Counted from the first letter of the stretch, positions 7,862 through 16,790 are shown. The stretch: 64,000 bases of DNA from Aureimonas endophytica (GCF_014642635.1 NZ_BMIQ01000011.1:37306-101305), one strand, 5' to 3'. Notes: a model not told the origin generated them from the letters alone. Translations and numbers: made by a program.

Positions 7862-10075
7862 TCACAGCCCGGCGGCGGCGGGGTGGCGGAGGTCGGCCGC
7901 CCGATAGGCGCCGGGGCTTGCCATCGCCAACGGGGCCGGACGGTCGAGCGGCGCCGGTCCGGCCGGGGCGGCCAGGAAGCGTTCGGCGAAGTCGCCCGCC
8001 GCCGCCGGCCGGCCGAAGAGATAGCCCTGACCCTCCAGGCAGCCGCCGTCGCCGAGCCGCAGTTCCTGTTCCATCGTCTCGACGCCCTCGGCGATGACCG
8101 AGACGCCGAGCCGGCGCCCGAGGAGCAGGATCGCCTCGACCACCGCCGCGTCGAGACCGGAGACGATCATGCCCTGGACGAAGCTGCGGTCGATCTTCAG
8201 CCGCGTCAGCGGAAAGTCGCGCAGGCTGGCGAAGGAGGCGTAGCCGGTGCCGTAATCGTCGAAGGCGATGCCGAGCCCCCGCGTCTTCAGGTCGGCGAGC
8301 CGCGCCTTCAGCCCGGCATCGGCGGAAAGCTGCACGGTTTCCGGCAGTTCCAGTTCCAGCGCCTCGGCCGGCAGGTCGTGCGCCGCCAGCGCCCGCGCCA
8401 CTTTCTCCGGCAGGGCGGGGTCCCGCAGCTGCGAGGCGAAGAGATTGGCGGCGATGCGGAAATCCGGCATCCGCCGCCGCCATTCGGCCGCCTGGCGGCA
8501 GGCTTCCCAGAGGATCCAGTCGCCGACCGCCATGGAGAGCGGGCTCTTTTCCAGAACCGGCAGGAAGCCGGCCGGCGCCATCAGCCCCTTCTCGGGATGG
8601 CGCCAGCGCAGCAGCGCCTCGGCGCCGATGAGCCGGCGGTCGGCCAGCCGATATTGCGGCTGGTAGAAGAGCTCGAACTCGCCCCGTTCCACCGCCGCGC
8701 GCAGTTGGCGGCGGGTATTGCCGAGATCGATCGCCGCCTGCCGCAACTCGGGCGCAAAATAGCGGAAGCGGCCGCGCCCCTCGCGCTTGGCCGCGTAGAG
8801 CGCGCTGTCGGCCGAGGACAGGAGCTCCGTCGCCTCGGTGCCATGATCCGGCGCCGTGGCGATGCCGATGCTGGCGCCCACCAGCACTTCCGCCTCGTCG
8901 AGCGGGATGGGCCGCGATATGGCGGCGATCAGCGCTTCGGCGAGGGCCGCGCAACGGCCGAGCGCGTTCTCGCCAGCGACGACGAGGGCGAATTCGTCGC
9001 CGCCGAAGCGCGCCAGGACGTCGTCCGGCACGACGGTCGCCAGCATGCGGGCGCTCACCACCTTCAGCACCGCGTCGCCGCTCTCGTGGCCGAGCGCGTC
9101 GTTGATCTCCTTGAAGCCGTCGAGATCGATCATCAGCACGGCGAAGGGGCCTGTGTCCTCGATCGCCGCGATATGCCGGGTCAGCGCCGGGCGGTTGGGC
9201 AGGCCCGTCAGCGGATCGGTGCGGGCGAGTTCGGCCAGCCGCGCCTCCCGCGCCTTCCGCTCGCGCGCGTCCCGCGTGATGAAGCCGAAGCAGGGGCGCC
9301 CGCCCTCCAGCCAGCTCGAAGTGGAGAGTTCGACGGGCAGAAGCCGGCCCTCGCGGTCCAAGAGCTCGTATTCCCTCATCCCGCCGACGGCTGCCATGGC
9401 CCGGGTCAGGAAATCGCCCTTGGCCTGGATCTCCCGGGTCGTCACGCGGTCGACCGGGCGGCCGAGGATCTCGGCCCGCGGGATGCCGTGCAGCCTTTCG
9501 GCGGCATCGTTCCAGAAAGTGACGATGCCGGCCTCGTCCGTGCAGCAGATGCCGTCCGGCGCGGCCGCCGCGATCTGGAGGAAGCGGTTCCGGCTCGCCT
9601 CGTGCGCATGGGCGAGGCGCTCCATCTCGGAAGTCGCGTCGCGACGGATCTCGGCCGCCGCCGCCTCGCCCTCCTGGATGTCGATCAGCGAACCGCACAT
9701 GCGCGTCGGCATGCCCAGCGCGTCGTGGACGACGCCGCCGATCCCGCGAAACCAGCGATAGCTGCCGTCGGCATGGCGCAGGCGGAACTTGACGTCGTAA
9801 TGGGTGACGGGGGCGGTGTCGGTGAAGAGCCGCCCCAGTTCCTTGAGCATCGCGTCCACGTCGTCGGCATGGAGGCGGTCGCGCCAGGATTGATAGAGGT
9901 CGGGAAACCCGGCTTCCGTGTCATGGCCGACGAGCCGGCGATATTCCGCCGAATAGGCCCAGCGGCTGTCGGGATGGAACGGGTCGCCGTCGACGATGAA
10001 GGCGTCGAAGAGACCCACGCCGGCATGGCGGCTGAGAAGCTTGAGCACGTCGGGACTGCCGGTCTTGAACGTCAA
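7862..10075 (-). CDS. PAS-PAS-GGDEF-EAL cyclic-di-GMP turnover protein
   Basis: 737 residues, no predicted membrane segment. Order: PAS-like domain with PAC motif (~20-140, DVKFRLRHADGSYRWFRGIGG), second PAS (~165-275, RFLQIAAAAPDGICCTDEAG), GGDEF (~285-445; RFGGDEFALV, GGDEF at 358-362) and EAL (~455-715; EALLRW, EAL at 486-488). EAL catalytic residues look complete: Asn in RIAANLFA, Glu in ELELPET, DDYGTG, Lys in LKIDRSF, AEGVET and GQGYLFGRP. The usual RxxD inhibitory site before GGDEF is absent (VPDDVLARF). Both synthesis and hydrolysis of c-di-GMP are therefore possible; hydrolysis is better supported. The PilZ protein encoded at 33359-35050 is a possible downstream receiver. Confidence 0.9.
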   Translation of the reverse strand: MTFKTGSPDVLKLLSRHAGVGLFDAFIVDGDPFHPDSRWAYSAEYRRLVGHDTEAGFPDLYQSWRDRLHADDVDAMLKELGRLFTDTAPVTHYDVKFRLRHADGSYRWFRGIGGVVHDALGMPTRMCGSLIDIQEGEAAAAEIRRDATSEMERLAHAHEASRNRFLQIAAAAPDGICCTDEAGIVTFWNDAAERLHGIPRAEILGRPVDRVTTREIQAKGDFLTRAMAAVGGMREYELLDREGRLLPVELSTSSWLEGGRPCFGFITRDARERKAREARLAELARTDPLTGLPNRPALTRHIAAIEDTGPFAVLMIDLDGFKEINDALGHESGDAVLKVVSARMLATVVPDDVLARFGGDEFALVVAGENALGRCAALAEALIAAISRPIPLDEAEVLVGASIGIATAPDHGTEATELLSSADSALYAAKREGRGRFRYFAPELRQAAIDLGNTRRQLRAAVERGEFELFYQPQYRLADRRLIGAEALLRWRHPEKGLMAPAGFLPVLEKSPLSMAVGDWILWEACRQAAEWRRRMPDFRIAANLFASQLRDPALPEKVARALAAHDLPAEALELELPETVQLSADAGLKARLADLKTRGLGIAFDDYGTGYASFASLRDFPLTRLKIDRSFVQGMIVSGLDAAVVEAILLLGRRLGVSVIAEGVETMEQELRLGDGGCLEGQGYLFGRPAAAGDFAERFLAAPAGPAPLDRPAPLAMASPGAYRAADLRHPAAAGL

Positions 10076-10319
10076 GCGTCGATCCTCCCATCGTCCTGCC
10101 GCCGGCCCCGCGCAACGGCGCCGGGCGCTCCGGCCCCGATCTACTTAGAAGGGATTTTGCGGAGACGGTCTCTAGGAATGGTTGATTGGCCGGCTGATAT
10201 TTTGCCGCCCACATTCTCCACCACGTTTTTTCGTCGCGAGTTGGCGGCAAGGTTAGCGCGTCATAAACAAGTCGGCGGCAAGGGCGCGACGCGGCCGGCG
10301 GCCGGCGGCGCCCGTGGCG

Positions 10320-11051
10320 TCAGACGTAGAGCGCCGCCATCCGCCGCCAGGCGCCCGCGCTATGGGCGCGTCCGTTCCAGAAATGCAAGGCGTGCCCCAC
10401 GGCCTTCTCGTGAAGCAGACGGCTGAGATGCCGGTTGTTCTCCAGGAAGGGGTCCGCATCGCCGATCGCGAGAACGATGTCGAGCTCGCGCAACCGTTCG
10501 AGCCGCCAGTCGCCCCCGGCGAGACCCGGCAGGAAATGCGTCGGGGTGCGGAAATAGATGTCGTCGTCGTAATAGCCGTCGAAGAGGTCGCCGAAGCTTT
10601 CGACCCGCAAGGTCAGGTCGTAGCGGCCGGAGAGCGCGACGAGCTTGCGGAAGAGATGCGGATGCCGGAAGACGAGGCTCGCCGCCTGGAAGGCGCCGAG
10701 GCTGCATCCCATCGCCATGGTGCAGTCATGGCCGTTCAGCGCCGCCATCAGCGGCAGGACCTCGTGCAGCACGTAGTCCTCGAGCGCGGCATGGCGGCGG
10801 ATGCGTTCGGCCGGATGGCGGCCGGCGTCGTAGAAGCTCTCGCGCGCCAGCCCCTCGATGCAATAGAGCTGGAGATGGCCCGCCCGCACCTTGTCGGCGA
10901 GGCTGGAGACGAGGTTCAGCGTCTCGTATTCCCAGAAACGGCCCTCGCGCGTCGGAAACATCAGCACCTTCGCGCCGGCATGGCCGAAGATCAGGAGTTC
11001 CATGTCGCGATCGAGCCGCGAACTGTACCAGCGTCGATAATCGCGCCTCAT
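10320..11051 (-). CDS. Alpha/beta hydrolase, esterase family
   Basis: 243 residues of the esterase D-like alpha/beta hydrolase group. The nucleophile elbow is MGCSLGA (Ser), with Asp in GDADPFLENN and His in GRAHSAGAW completing a plausible triad. AKVLMFPTREGRFWEYE near the N-terminus is typical of the group. No signal peptide. It overlaps the upstream CE7-like esterase by four bases (ATGA), so the two are coupled and form the distal end of a five-gene leftward operon. The 244 bases between its stop and the GGDEF-EAL start hold no gene. Confidence 0.8.
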   Translation of the reverse strand: MRRDYRRWYSSRLDRDMELLIFGHAGAKVLMFPTREGRFWEYETLNLVSSLADKVRAGHLQLYCIEGLARESFYDAGRHPAERIRRHAALEDYVLHEVLPLMAALNGHDCTMAMGCSLGAFQAASLVFRHPHLFRKLVALSGRYDLTLRVESFGDLFDGYYDDDIYFRTPTHFLPGLAGGDWRLERLRELDIVLAIGDADPFLENNRHLSRLLHEKAVGHALHFWNGRAHSAGAWRRMAALYV

Positions 11052-12013
11052 GGTGCCCGGAAGAATTCGCCGACCCTCTCGCGAAGCATGGCTCCCTGAT
11101 CCGCCATGCCAGGATAGTCGGTATGGCCCGCATCCAGGATGAAGCTTTCATGAAGGCTCGATGACGCCAGCGCATTGGCGATCGAGAACTGGCAGGGCGG
11201 GGCGACCGCCGGGTCGAAGCGGGCGGGCGCGACGAGCATCGGCACGGTGATCAGCGTCGCGGCGCTGGCCGCGTCGAAGAAGGCCAGCGTCTCCGCCACT
11301 TCCGGGTGCCGCCTTCGATAGGCCTGGACGGCGGCGGCGCTGCCGATCGAGGGCAGGCTCAGCCAGAGCGGCATGTTGCCGAAGGTCGGCACGGTGAGCT
11401 GGCCGCGATCGAGGCGCGCGTCGAAGGCGAGGGCGAGCGCGCCGATTCCGCCGCCGAAGCTGATGCCGCTATAGCCGACGCGGCCGGCGATTTCGGGATG
11501 GAGCGCGAGAAGCGCCGAGACGGCGAGCCAGAGATCCTCGACGCAGCCGCCGAGCACGTAGCGCTCCGGTTTGTCGATGTCGTGCAGCACATGCCAGGCC
11601 GGATTGGCGGAGATCGCCGGATGCCGGCTGCGCGACAGGCCGCGACAGCAGGGAAAGAGCAGGGCCGTCGCCTCGACCGGCAGGTCGAGATCCGGCGCCT
11701 CGCGCCCGCCATAGCCATGGCCGACGACGAGGCCGCGCCGCACCTCGCCCCGGCGCGGCAGCAGGAGCCAGCCGCCGATCGCGCAGCCGTCGGTGGAAGT
11801 GAAGGCGAGGTCGAAGACCCGCCAGTCGGGATGGTCGCTGGAGTCGGGCGAAAGGCGCGGGCGCGGCTCGACGGCGAGCGCCCGCCGATACCGCGCCTCC
11901 CAGAACTCGCGGAAGCCCGACGGCGCGGCCGGGGCCCGCAGCGCCCGCAGCGCGTCGAGCCCCATGCCATGGGTCGGATCGAAGCCGTAGGAGTGGTCGG
12001 TCGGAATGCTCAT
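11048..12013 (-). CDS. Acetylxylan esterase / cephalosporin deacetylase-like (CE7 family)
   Basis: 321 residues from MSIPTDHSYG. CE7 features: N-terminal FREFWEARYRRAL, RGLSRSRH around 124-131 in place of the usual RGQ motif, nucleophile GISFGG with Ser185, Asp in PARFDPAV and His in DAGHTDYPG. Cytosolic, no leader. The frame is open upstream of this ATG only as a shadow of the next gene. Deacetylation of acetylated sugars is the family role. It sits 49 bases after the sugar-lactone oxidase, in an operon that plausibly strips and oxidises a modified carbohydrate. Confidence 0.75.
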   Translation of the reverse strand: MSIPTDHSYGFDPTHGMGLDALRALRAPAAPSGFREFWEARYRRALAVEPRPRLSPDSSDHPDWRVFDLAFTSTDGCAIGGWLLLPRRGEVRRGLVVGHGYGGREAPDLDLPVEATALLFPCCRGLSRSRHPAISANPAWHVLHDIDKPERYVLGGCVEDLWLAVSALLALHPEIAGRVGYSGISFGGGIGALALAFDARLDRGQLTVPTFGNMPLWLSLPSIGSAAAVQAYRRRHPEVAETLAFFDAASAATLITVPMLVAPARFDPAVAPPCQFSIANALASSSLHESFILDAGHTDYPGMADQGAMLRERVGEFFRAP

Positions 12014-12062
12014 GGCGCGCTTGTCGCGTGCCGCGCGAGCGGGGACAAGCGGCCGGCCGATC

Positions 12063-13301
12063 CTAGCCGAGCAGCATCCGCACATGGTCGTTGAGGAAGC
12101 GGCCGGCGGGGTCGAGGCGGCGGCGCAAGGCGCGGAAGTCGTCGGCGCGGGGATAGAGCTCCGTCACGTCCTCGGTGTCGAGGAAATGCAGCTTGCCCCA
12201 GTGCGGCCGCGAGCCGTAGCGCCGCAGGATCGCGTCGACATCGCGCAGGTAGTCCCAATAGTCGATGCCCGGCCCGCCCGAGACGGAGAGCGTGATCGAA
12301 TCCTGCCGGTGGAAGGGGCTCATCCAGGCCTCGTCGCCGGCGGTGAAGCGATATTCGATCGGATAGATGCAGTTCGTATGCTTGGTCAGCATCAGTTCGC
12401 GCACCGCCCGCACCGCCGCCTTCCCGTGCTCCACCGGCACGGCATATTCGAGCTCGTGGAAGTTCGGCACATAGTCGATCGGATAGATCTCCGACGAATA
12501 GGCGATCCGCTCGAAGGGCGATTCGAGCGCCGGCCGGTCGGTGATGTCCATCACCTTCATCTCGCAGACATCGGCCGTGGCGCGCGTCGTCGAAAGCGGC
12601 GCGTCGCGCGTGTCGGCGAGGCAGTAGAGATGGCGGCTTTCCGGCACCGGGCACCAGAAGAAGCCGAAATGGCGATGCGTCGCCGCCAGCTCGTCATGGC
12701 GCGCCATGCAGGTCTCGAAATCGTCGCGCCAGAGATGTTCGTGAAGATTGTAGGCGGGCACGGTGTCGAGCGTGATCGCCGAGATGACGCCGAGCGTGCC
12801 GAGCGAGACGCGGGAGGCGAGGAGGAGGTCCGGGTCCGAACCGTCCACCGCCAGCACCGAGCCGTCCGGCTGGACGAGGCGCAGGCCGGCGATCTGCGAG
12901 GCGAGGCAGCCGAGCGTCGCGCCGGTGCCGTGCGTGCCGGTGGTGAAGGCGCCGGCGATCGCCTGGCTGTCGATGTCGCCCTGGTTGGCGAGCGACAGGC
13001 CGAGTTCCTTCAGCGCCCGCCCCACATCGCCGATGCGCGTGCCGGCCGCGACCGTCACCCGCGTGCCGTCGACGGCAAGGACCCCGGTCATTCCCGCCAG
13101 CGACAGGCGCAGCCCCGTCGTGCCGACGACCGGCGTGAAGGAATGGCCGGAGCCGGCGACGCGGACCGGCAGGTCCAGGCGGCCCGCCTCCGCCACCATC
13201 TCGCAAAGCTCGGCCTCCTCCGTCGGCTCCGCCTTGTAGCGCGAGATGCAGGACTGGTTGCCGACCCAGTTGCGCCAGAGGCCGCCTTTCTCGAATGCCA
13301 T
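12063..13301 (-). CDS. FAD-linked sugar-1,4-lactone oxidase (D-arabinono/L-gulono-lactone oxidase family)
   Basis: 412 residues. FAD-binding PCMH domain at ~15-185: RVAGSGHSFTPVV contains His53, the residue that carries covalent FAD in the vanillyl-alcohol-oxidase superfamily. The ALO domain follows, ending with HWGK at 367-370 and DPAGRFLNDHVRML, both typical. It should oxidise an aldonolactone or alditol with O2 or another acceptor. It lies 13 bases after an SDR gene and before two esterases, consistent with oxidation of a sugar derivative. Alditol oxidase is a reasonable alternative. Confidence 0.85.
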   Translation of the reverse strand: MAFEKGGLWRNWVGNQSCISRYKAEPTEEAELCEMVAEAGRLDLPVRVAGSGHSFTPVVGTTGLRLSLAGMTGVLAVDGTRVTVAAGTRIGDVGRALKELGLSLANQGDIDSQAIAGAFTTGTHGTGATLGCLASQIAGLRLVQPDGSVLAVDGSDPDLLLASRVSLGTLGVISAITLDTVPAYNLHEHLWRDDFETCMARHDELAATHRHFGFFWCPVPESRHLYCLADTRDAPLSTTRATADVCEMKVMDITDRPALESPFERIAYSSEIYPIDYVPNFHELEYAVPVEHGKAAVRAVRELMLTKHTNCIYPIEYRFTAGDEAWMSPFHRQDSITLSVSGGPGIDYWDYLRDVDAILRRYGSRPHWGKLHFLDTEDVTELYPRADDFRALRRRLDPAGRFLNDHVRMLLG

Positions 13302-13314
13302 CGTGGCCGCTTCC

Positions 13315-14082
13315 TCAGATGGCGGTGAAGCCGTTATCGACGAAGAGATGGGCGCCGTTGACGAAGCTCGCCTCGTCGCTGAGGAGGAACAGGGCGGCGC
13401 TCGCCACCTCTTCCGGCCGGCACATGCGCCCCTGGCCCGCCGCGATCGCCGCTTCCGAGGCGTCGACGCCGTAGCGGGTGAGCTGCTCCACCTCGCGATG
13501 GCCGTGGCTCGTCGCGATGAAGCCCGGACAGACGGCGTTGCAGCGGATGTTGCGGTCGCGGAACTCGACGCCGATCGCCCGGGCGAACATATGCACGGCG
13601 CCCTTGGTCAGATCGTAGAGCACCTCGGCCGGCGTCGCCGCCACCGCCGAGATCGAGGAAGTGCAGACGATCGCCCCGCCGCCCGCCGCGATCATGCCGG
13701 GCAGGACGGCGCGCGTCATCAGGAACATCGAGCGGACATTCACGTCCATCAGCCAGTCGTAATCCTCGTCCGTGGTCTCCAGAAAGGGCTTCACCACGAT
13801 CGAGCCGGCATGGTTGAAGAGCGCGACCGGCGGGCCGAAGGCGGCGGCCGCCTTCGCCACCGCCGCGTCCACCGCCTCGCGCCTGGAGACGTCGGCCTCG
13901 GCGAAGATCGCCTCGCCGCCCTCGGCGCGGATCGCCTCGGCCAGCGCCTCGCCCTTGTCGCGCTGGCGGTCGACGATCGCCACACGCGCTCCTTCCCGGG
14001 CGAAGAGCCGCGCCGCCGCCGCGCCGCAGCCATCCGCCCCGCCGGAGACGAGCGTGCTCCGGCCCTGCAAGCGTTTCGTCAT
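13315..14082 (-). CDS. SDR family oxidoreductase
   Basis: 255 residues from MTKRLQGRSTL. The cofactor loop is the unusual SGGADGCG (13-20) in place of TGGxxGxG, and NNAG is altered to NHAG (90-93). The catalytic Ser142/143, Tyr156 and Lys160 (YDLTK) are intact. Asp38 (IVDRQ) favours NAD. The ATG is followed upstream by a clear 26-base gap to the permease; a longer in-frame opening is only the permease's shadow. Part of the leftward five-gene operon; substrate unknown. Confidence 0.8.
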   Translation of the reverse strand: MTKRLQGRSTLVSGGADGCGAAAARLFAREGARVAIVDRQRDKGEALAEAIRAEGGEAIFAEADVSRREAVDAAVAKAAAAFGPPVALFNHAGSIVVKPFLETTDEDYDWLMDVNVRSMFLMTRAVLPGMIAAGGGAIVCTSSISAVAATPAEVLYDLTKGAVHMFARAIGVEFRDRNIRCNAVCPGFIATSHGHREVEQLTRYGVDASEAAIAAGQGRMCRPEEVASAALFLLSDEASFVNGAHLFVDNGFTAI

Positions 14083-14108
14083 TGCGGGCGCCTCCCTTGC
14101 GCGGCCTG

Positions 14109-15683
14109 TCAGGCCGTCTCGCCGACGGCCGATTCCGCCACCTTGATCGCCGCCTGGCGCTTGGCGATCTCGTCGCCGATCGGCGGGCCGGCGAAGCGGC
14201 GTCGCTCGAAGACCAGCCAGACGATGCCGGCGATCACAAAGAAGCCGAGCGTGATGTAGAGCGCGTTGCCGTTCGGCGGCTGCACGCCGAGGACGAAGAT
14301 CAGCACCATGGCGAGGATCGAGAGGATCGCGGCGAGGGCAAAGGCGCCCCGGCCGATGTTCCACGGGCCCATCTGCGGCCATTTGCGGCCGCCATAGGCG
14401 AGAAGGCCGGCGGCGATCGGGATGGCGAAGGAGAAGAAGAGGAAGATCACCGTGCAGGAGACGACGATCGCATAGGCCGAGGATTCGCCGAAGCTGATCA
14501 GCGAGGTGCCCCAGACGAAGAGGACCGAGAGGATCGAGCCCGTCCAGATCGCCGCGACCGGCGTGCGGAAGCGCGGGCTGACCTTGGCGAGGGCCTTCGA
14601 GGCCGGCAGCCCGCCGTCGCGCGAGAAGGCGAAGATCATGCGCGAGACCGAGGTGACGGTGGCGAGGCCGCACAGGAACTGCGCGACGAAGATCGCGGCA
14701 TAGAGGATGTTGCGGATGGCGCCCGGCACCTGCGAATCCATCGCCCAGAAGAAGACGTTCCAGCCCTGCGCCGCCGCCGCGTCCATGTCCGGGATCATCA
14801 GGACGAAGGCGCAGAGGACGATATAGCCGGCGACGCTCGACCAGAGCACCGCCGAGATCATGCCGCGCGGCACGGAATTGGCGGCGTCGCGCGTTTCCTC
14901 CGACGTATGGGCCGAGGCGTCGTAGCCCGTGATCGTGTAGATCGGCAGGAGAAGGCCGAGAAGGAAGGCCCAGCCCGTCGACATTTCCGGCCAGACATTG
15001 CCGCCGGCGGCGCCCGAATAATTGTGGAAGGTGAAGAGCCGGCCAACATCCCAGGAGGGCGCGAAGGCGAGGCAGGCGAGCGCCAGCGCCACGGAGGTGA
15101 CGAGGATCAGCGAGCCGGAGAAATCGGTCAGCTTCGCCGTCAGGCCGATGCCGAAATGGTTGATCAGCGCCTGGACGGCGGTGATCGCCGCGAGGAAGAG
15201 GATGCGCGTCTCGATCGTGTCGGCCATGCCGAGCATCGGACCGAAGGCGCCGAAGAAGAAGTAGTAGGTGCCGACATTGATGGCGCCGAGCACGGTGACG
15301 AGGCCGAGCAGGTTGAACCAGGCCGTCAGCCAGCCGAGGAAGCGGTTGCCGAGGATCGAGCCCCAGTGATAGAGGCCGCCGGCCGTCGGATAGGCCGAGG
15401 CGATCTGCGCCATGGCGATGGCGAAGACGGCGGACACGGCGCAGCCGATCGGCCAGCCGATGCCGATGGCCGCCCCGCCGGCGCCGGCCGTCGCCTGGGC
15501 CAGCGAGTTGATGCCGCCGGACAGGATGCAGATGATCGAGAAGGAGATGGCGAAGTTGGAGAAGCGGCTCATCCGCCGCTCCAGCTCCTGCGCATAGCCC
15601 ATCGAATGCAGGGCCTGCATGTCCGTGTGCTTCTGGTCGTCCGTATAAGTGGCGGGCGGCGAGACGGTGCGGGTTGTCGACAT
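14109..15683 (-). CDS. APC superfamily amino acid/amine permease
   Basis: 524 residues with about 12 hydrophobic segments. The first (FSNFAISFSIICILSGGINS) and the motif AGGLYHWGSILG are characteristic of the amino acid/choline transporter (GABA permease/HNM1-like) branch. YDASAHTSEETRDAANSVPRG is the conserved cytoplasmic loop of that branch. It is the first gene of the leftward operon, so its substrate should be what the SDR, lactone oxidase and esterases process, or an amine released from it. Promoter should lie in 15684-15902, shared with the divergent luxR-type gene. Confidence 0.85.
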   Translation of the reverse strand: MSTTRTVSPPATYTDDQKHTDMQALHSMGYAQELERRMSRFSNFAISFSIICILSGGINSLAQATAGAGGAAIGIGWPIGCAVSAVFAIAMAQIASAYPTAGGLYHWGSILGNRFLGWLTAWFNLLGLVTVLGAINVGTYYFFFGAFGPMLGMADTIETRILFLAAITAVQALINHFGIGLTAKLTDFSGSLILVTSVALALACLAFAPSWDVGRLFTFHNYSGAAGGNVWPEMSTGWAFLLGLLLPIYTITGYDASAHTSEETRDAANSVPRGMISAVLWSSVAGYIVLCAFVLMIPDMDAAAAQGWNVFFWAMDSQVPGAIRNILYAAIFVAQFLCGLATVTSVSRMIFAFSRDGGLPASKALAKVSPRFRTPVAAIWTGSILSVLFVWGTSLISFGESSAYAIVVSCTVIFLFFSFAIPIAAGLLAYGGRKWPQMGPWNIGRGAFALAAILSILAMVLIFVLGVQPPNGNALYITLGFFVIAGIVWLVFERRRFAGPPIGDEIAKRQAAIKVAESAVGETA

Positions 15684-15805
15684 GCGAGTTCTCCGGATTC
15701 CGCGAAGGGCTGGGACGGGCGGCGATGCCGCCGCCCGGCGGCGCCGAAGCCCCTCCCCGGCCCGGCGCCGTCCCGAGCGCCCAGTTTGGAGGCGGGTTCA
15801 AAGAA

Positions 15806-15818
15806 GTGGCAATGTCAC
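15806..15818. promoter_or_regulatory. Palindrome in the permease/luxR divergent region
   Basis: GTGGCAATGTCAC is a 13-base near-palindrome (arms GTGGCA and TGTCAC, one mismatch). A related half GTGCCAC lies at 15841, so AGTGGCA and TGCCACT also form a wider inverted pair. A dyad between divergent operon and regulator is where a LuxR-type protein would bind; binding is not shown. Confidence 0.35.
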
Positions 15819-15847
15819 CAAAGGGCTATCCGCCGGGGCGGTGCCAC

Positions 15848-15862
15848 TGGTACGCTTCTTGC
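15848..15862 (+). promoter_or_regulatory. Sigma-54 (RpoN) -24/-12 promoter match
   Basis: TGGTACGCTTCTTGC matches the consensus TGGCACG-N4-TTGC at all but one of the conserved positions. The invariant GG (15849-15850) and GC (15861-15862) are exactly 10 bases apart. It reads toward the luxR-type gene whose ATG is at 15903, giving a leader of about 30 bases. No sigma-54 activator is encoded nearby. Confidence 0.5.
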
Positions 15863-15902
15863 GTCCTGGAGGACGATCGAGACGGGATCGGAGGGCGAGG
15901 CG

Positions 15903-16790
15903 ATGGGGGCAGCGGCGGAGGCCGGGCGGCCGGCGGCGATGGCGGGCGGGGCGGCGGCGGGCGGCGAATGGCTGGCCGAGATCGGCGCCGTCATCGCGCG
16001 GCTCGGCGAGCCGGATCTGCCCGAGCGGCTCGACGCGGCGCTGCGGCGCCTCGCCCCCTTCGATCTCAGCGTCATCTTCGCCTATCCGGCCGCCGGGCGG
16101 GTGCTGCATCTTCATGACGGGCTCGGCGCGCATCGGCCGGGCGCGGCGCTCGCCGCCTATCTCGACGGCGCCTATCTGCTCGATCCCTTCTACGTCGCCT
16201 GCGCCCGCCCGGTGCCGCCCGGCCTCTACCGGATGCGCGACATCGCGCCGGATGCCTTTTTCGAAGGCGAATACGTGAACAATTGGGAAGTGCATCCCTG
16301 CATCTCGATGGAGTCCGGCTCGCTGTCGGAGGAGATCGGCTATGTCGTGGAACTGCCGGGCGGGCTTCGCGCCGTTTATTCGCTGATGCGCAGCGCCGGG
16401 CAGCCGCCTTTCGACGCGGCCGAGTTCGAGCGCCTCAGCGGCGCCGAGCCGATCGTGCGCGAGGCGCTGCGCCGGCAGTTCCCGCGCCTCGCCGCCCCCG
16501 AACCCGCCGCTGCGGCGCTCGCGGGCGCGGCGGAGCCCGTGCTTGACCGGGCCTTCGCCACCTTCTGCGCCGGCCTTCTCTCGACGCGCGAGCGGATGGT
16601 GACGCAGATGGTGCTGCGCGGCCATTCCACCCATTCGGTCGCCGCGCTCTTCGGCATCGCCGAGGGCACGGTGAAGAACCACCGCAAGAGCATCTACGCC
16701 AAGCTCGGCATCGCCAGCCAGCAGGAACTCTTCAGCCTGTTCCTGACGCATGTCCTCACCGAACGAAACACCGCCGAACTCGCCGCCTGA
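15903..16790 (+). CDS. LuxR-family transcriptional regulator
   Basis: 295 residues. The C-terminus (~225-285) is a LuxR/FixJ-type helix-turn-helix: LSTRERMVTQMVLRGHST, VAALFGIAEGTVKNHRKSIY, LGIASQQELF. The N-terminal ~200 residues have no receiver domain and no recognisable acyl-homoserine-lactone signature; they look like a GAF/PAS-type sensor. ATG 15903 has purine-rich GGAGGGCGAGG upstream. It diverges from the permease operon and is the obvious candidate regulator for it. A sigma-54 promoter match precedes it. Confidence 0.85.
   Translation: MGAAAEAGRPAAMAGGAAAGGEWLAEIGAVIARLGEPDLPERLDAALRRLAPFDLSVIFAYPAAGRVLHLHDGLGAHRPGAALAAYLDGAYLLDPFYVACARPVPPGLYRMRDIAPDAFFEGEYVNNWEVHPCISMESGSLSEEIGYVVELPGGLRAVYSLMRSAGQPPFDAAEFERLSGAEPIVREALRRQFPRLAAPEPAAAALAGAAEPVLDRAFATFCAGLLSTRERMVTQMVLRGHSTHSVAALFGIAEGTVKNHRKSIYAKLGIASQQELFSLFLTHVLTERNTAELAA

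Noticed and set aside
7400-10426. A 1,008-codon open frame on the plus strand
   Set aside because: It lies opposite the GGDEF-EAL gene, has low-complexity Arg/Gly/Ala composition and no motif. Long antisense frames are expected at this GC content.
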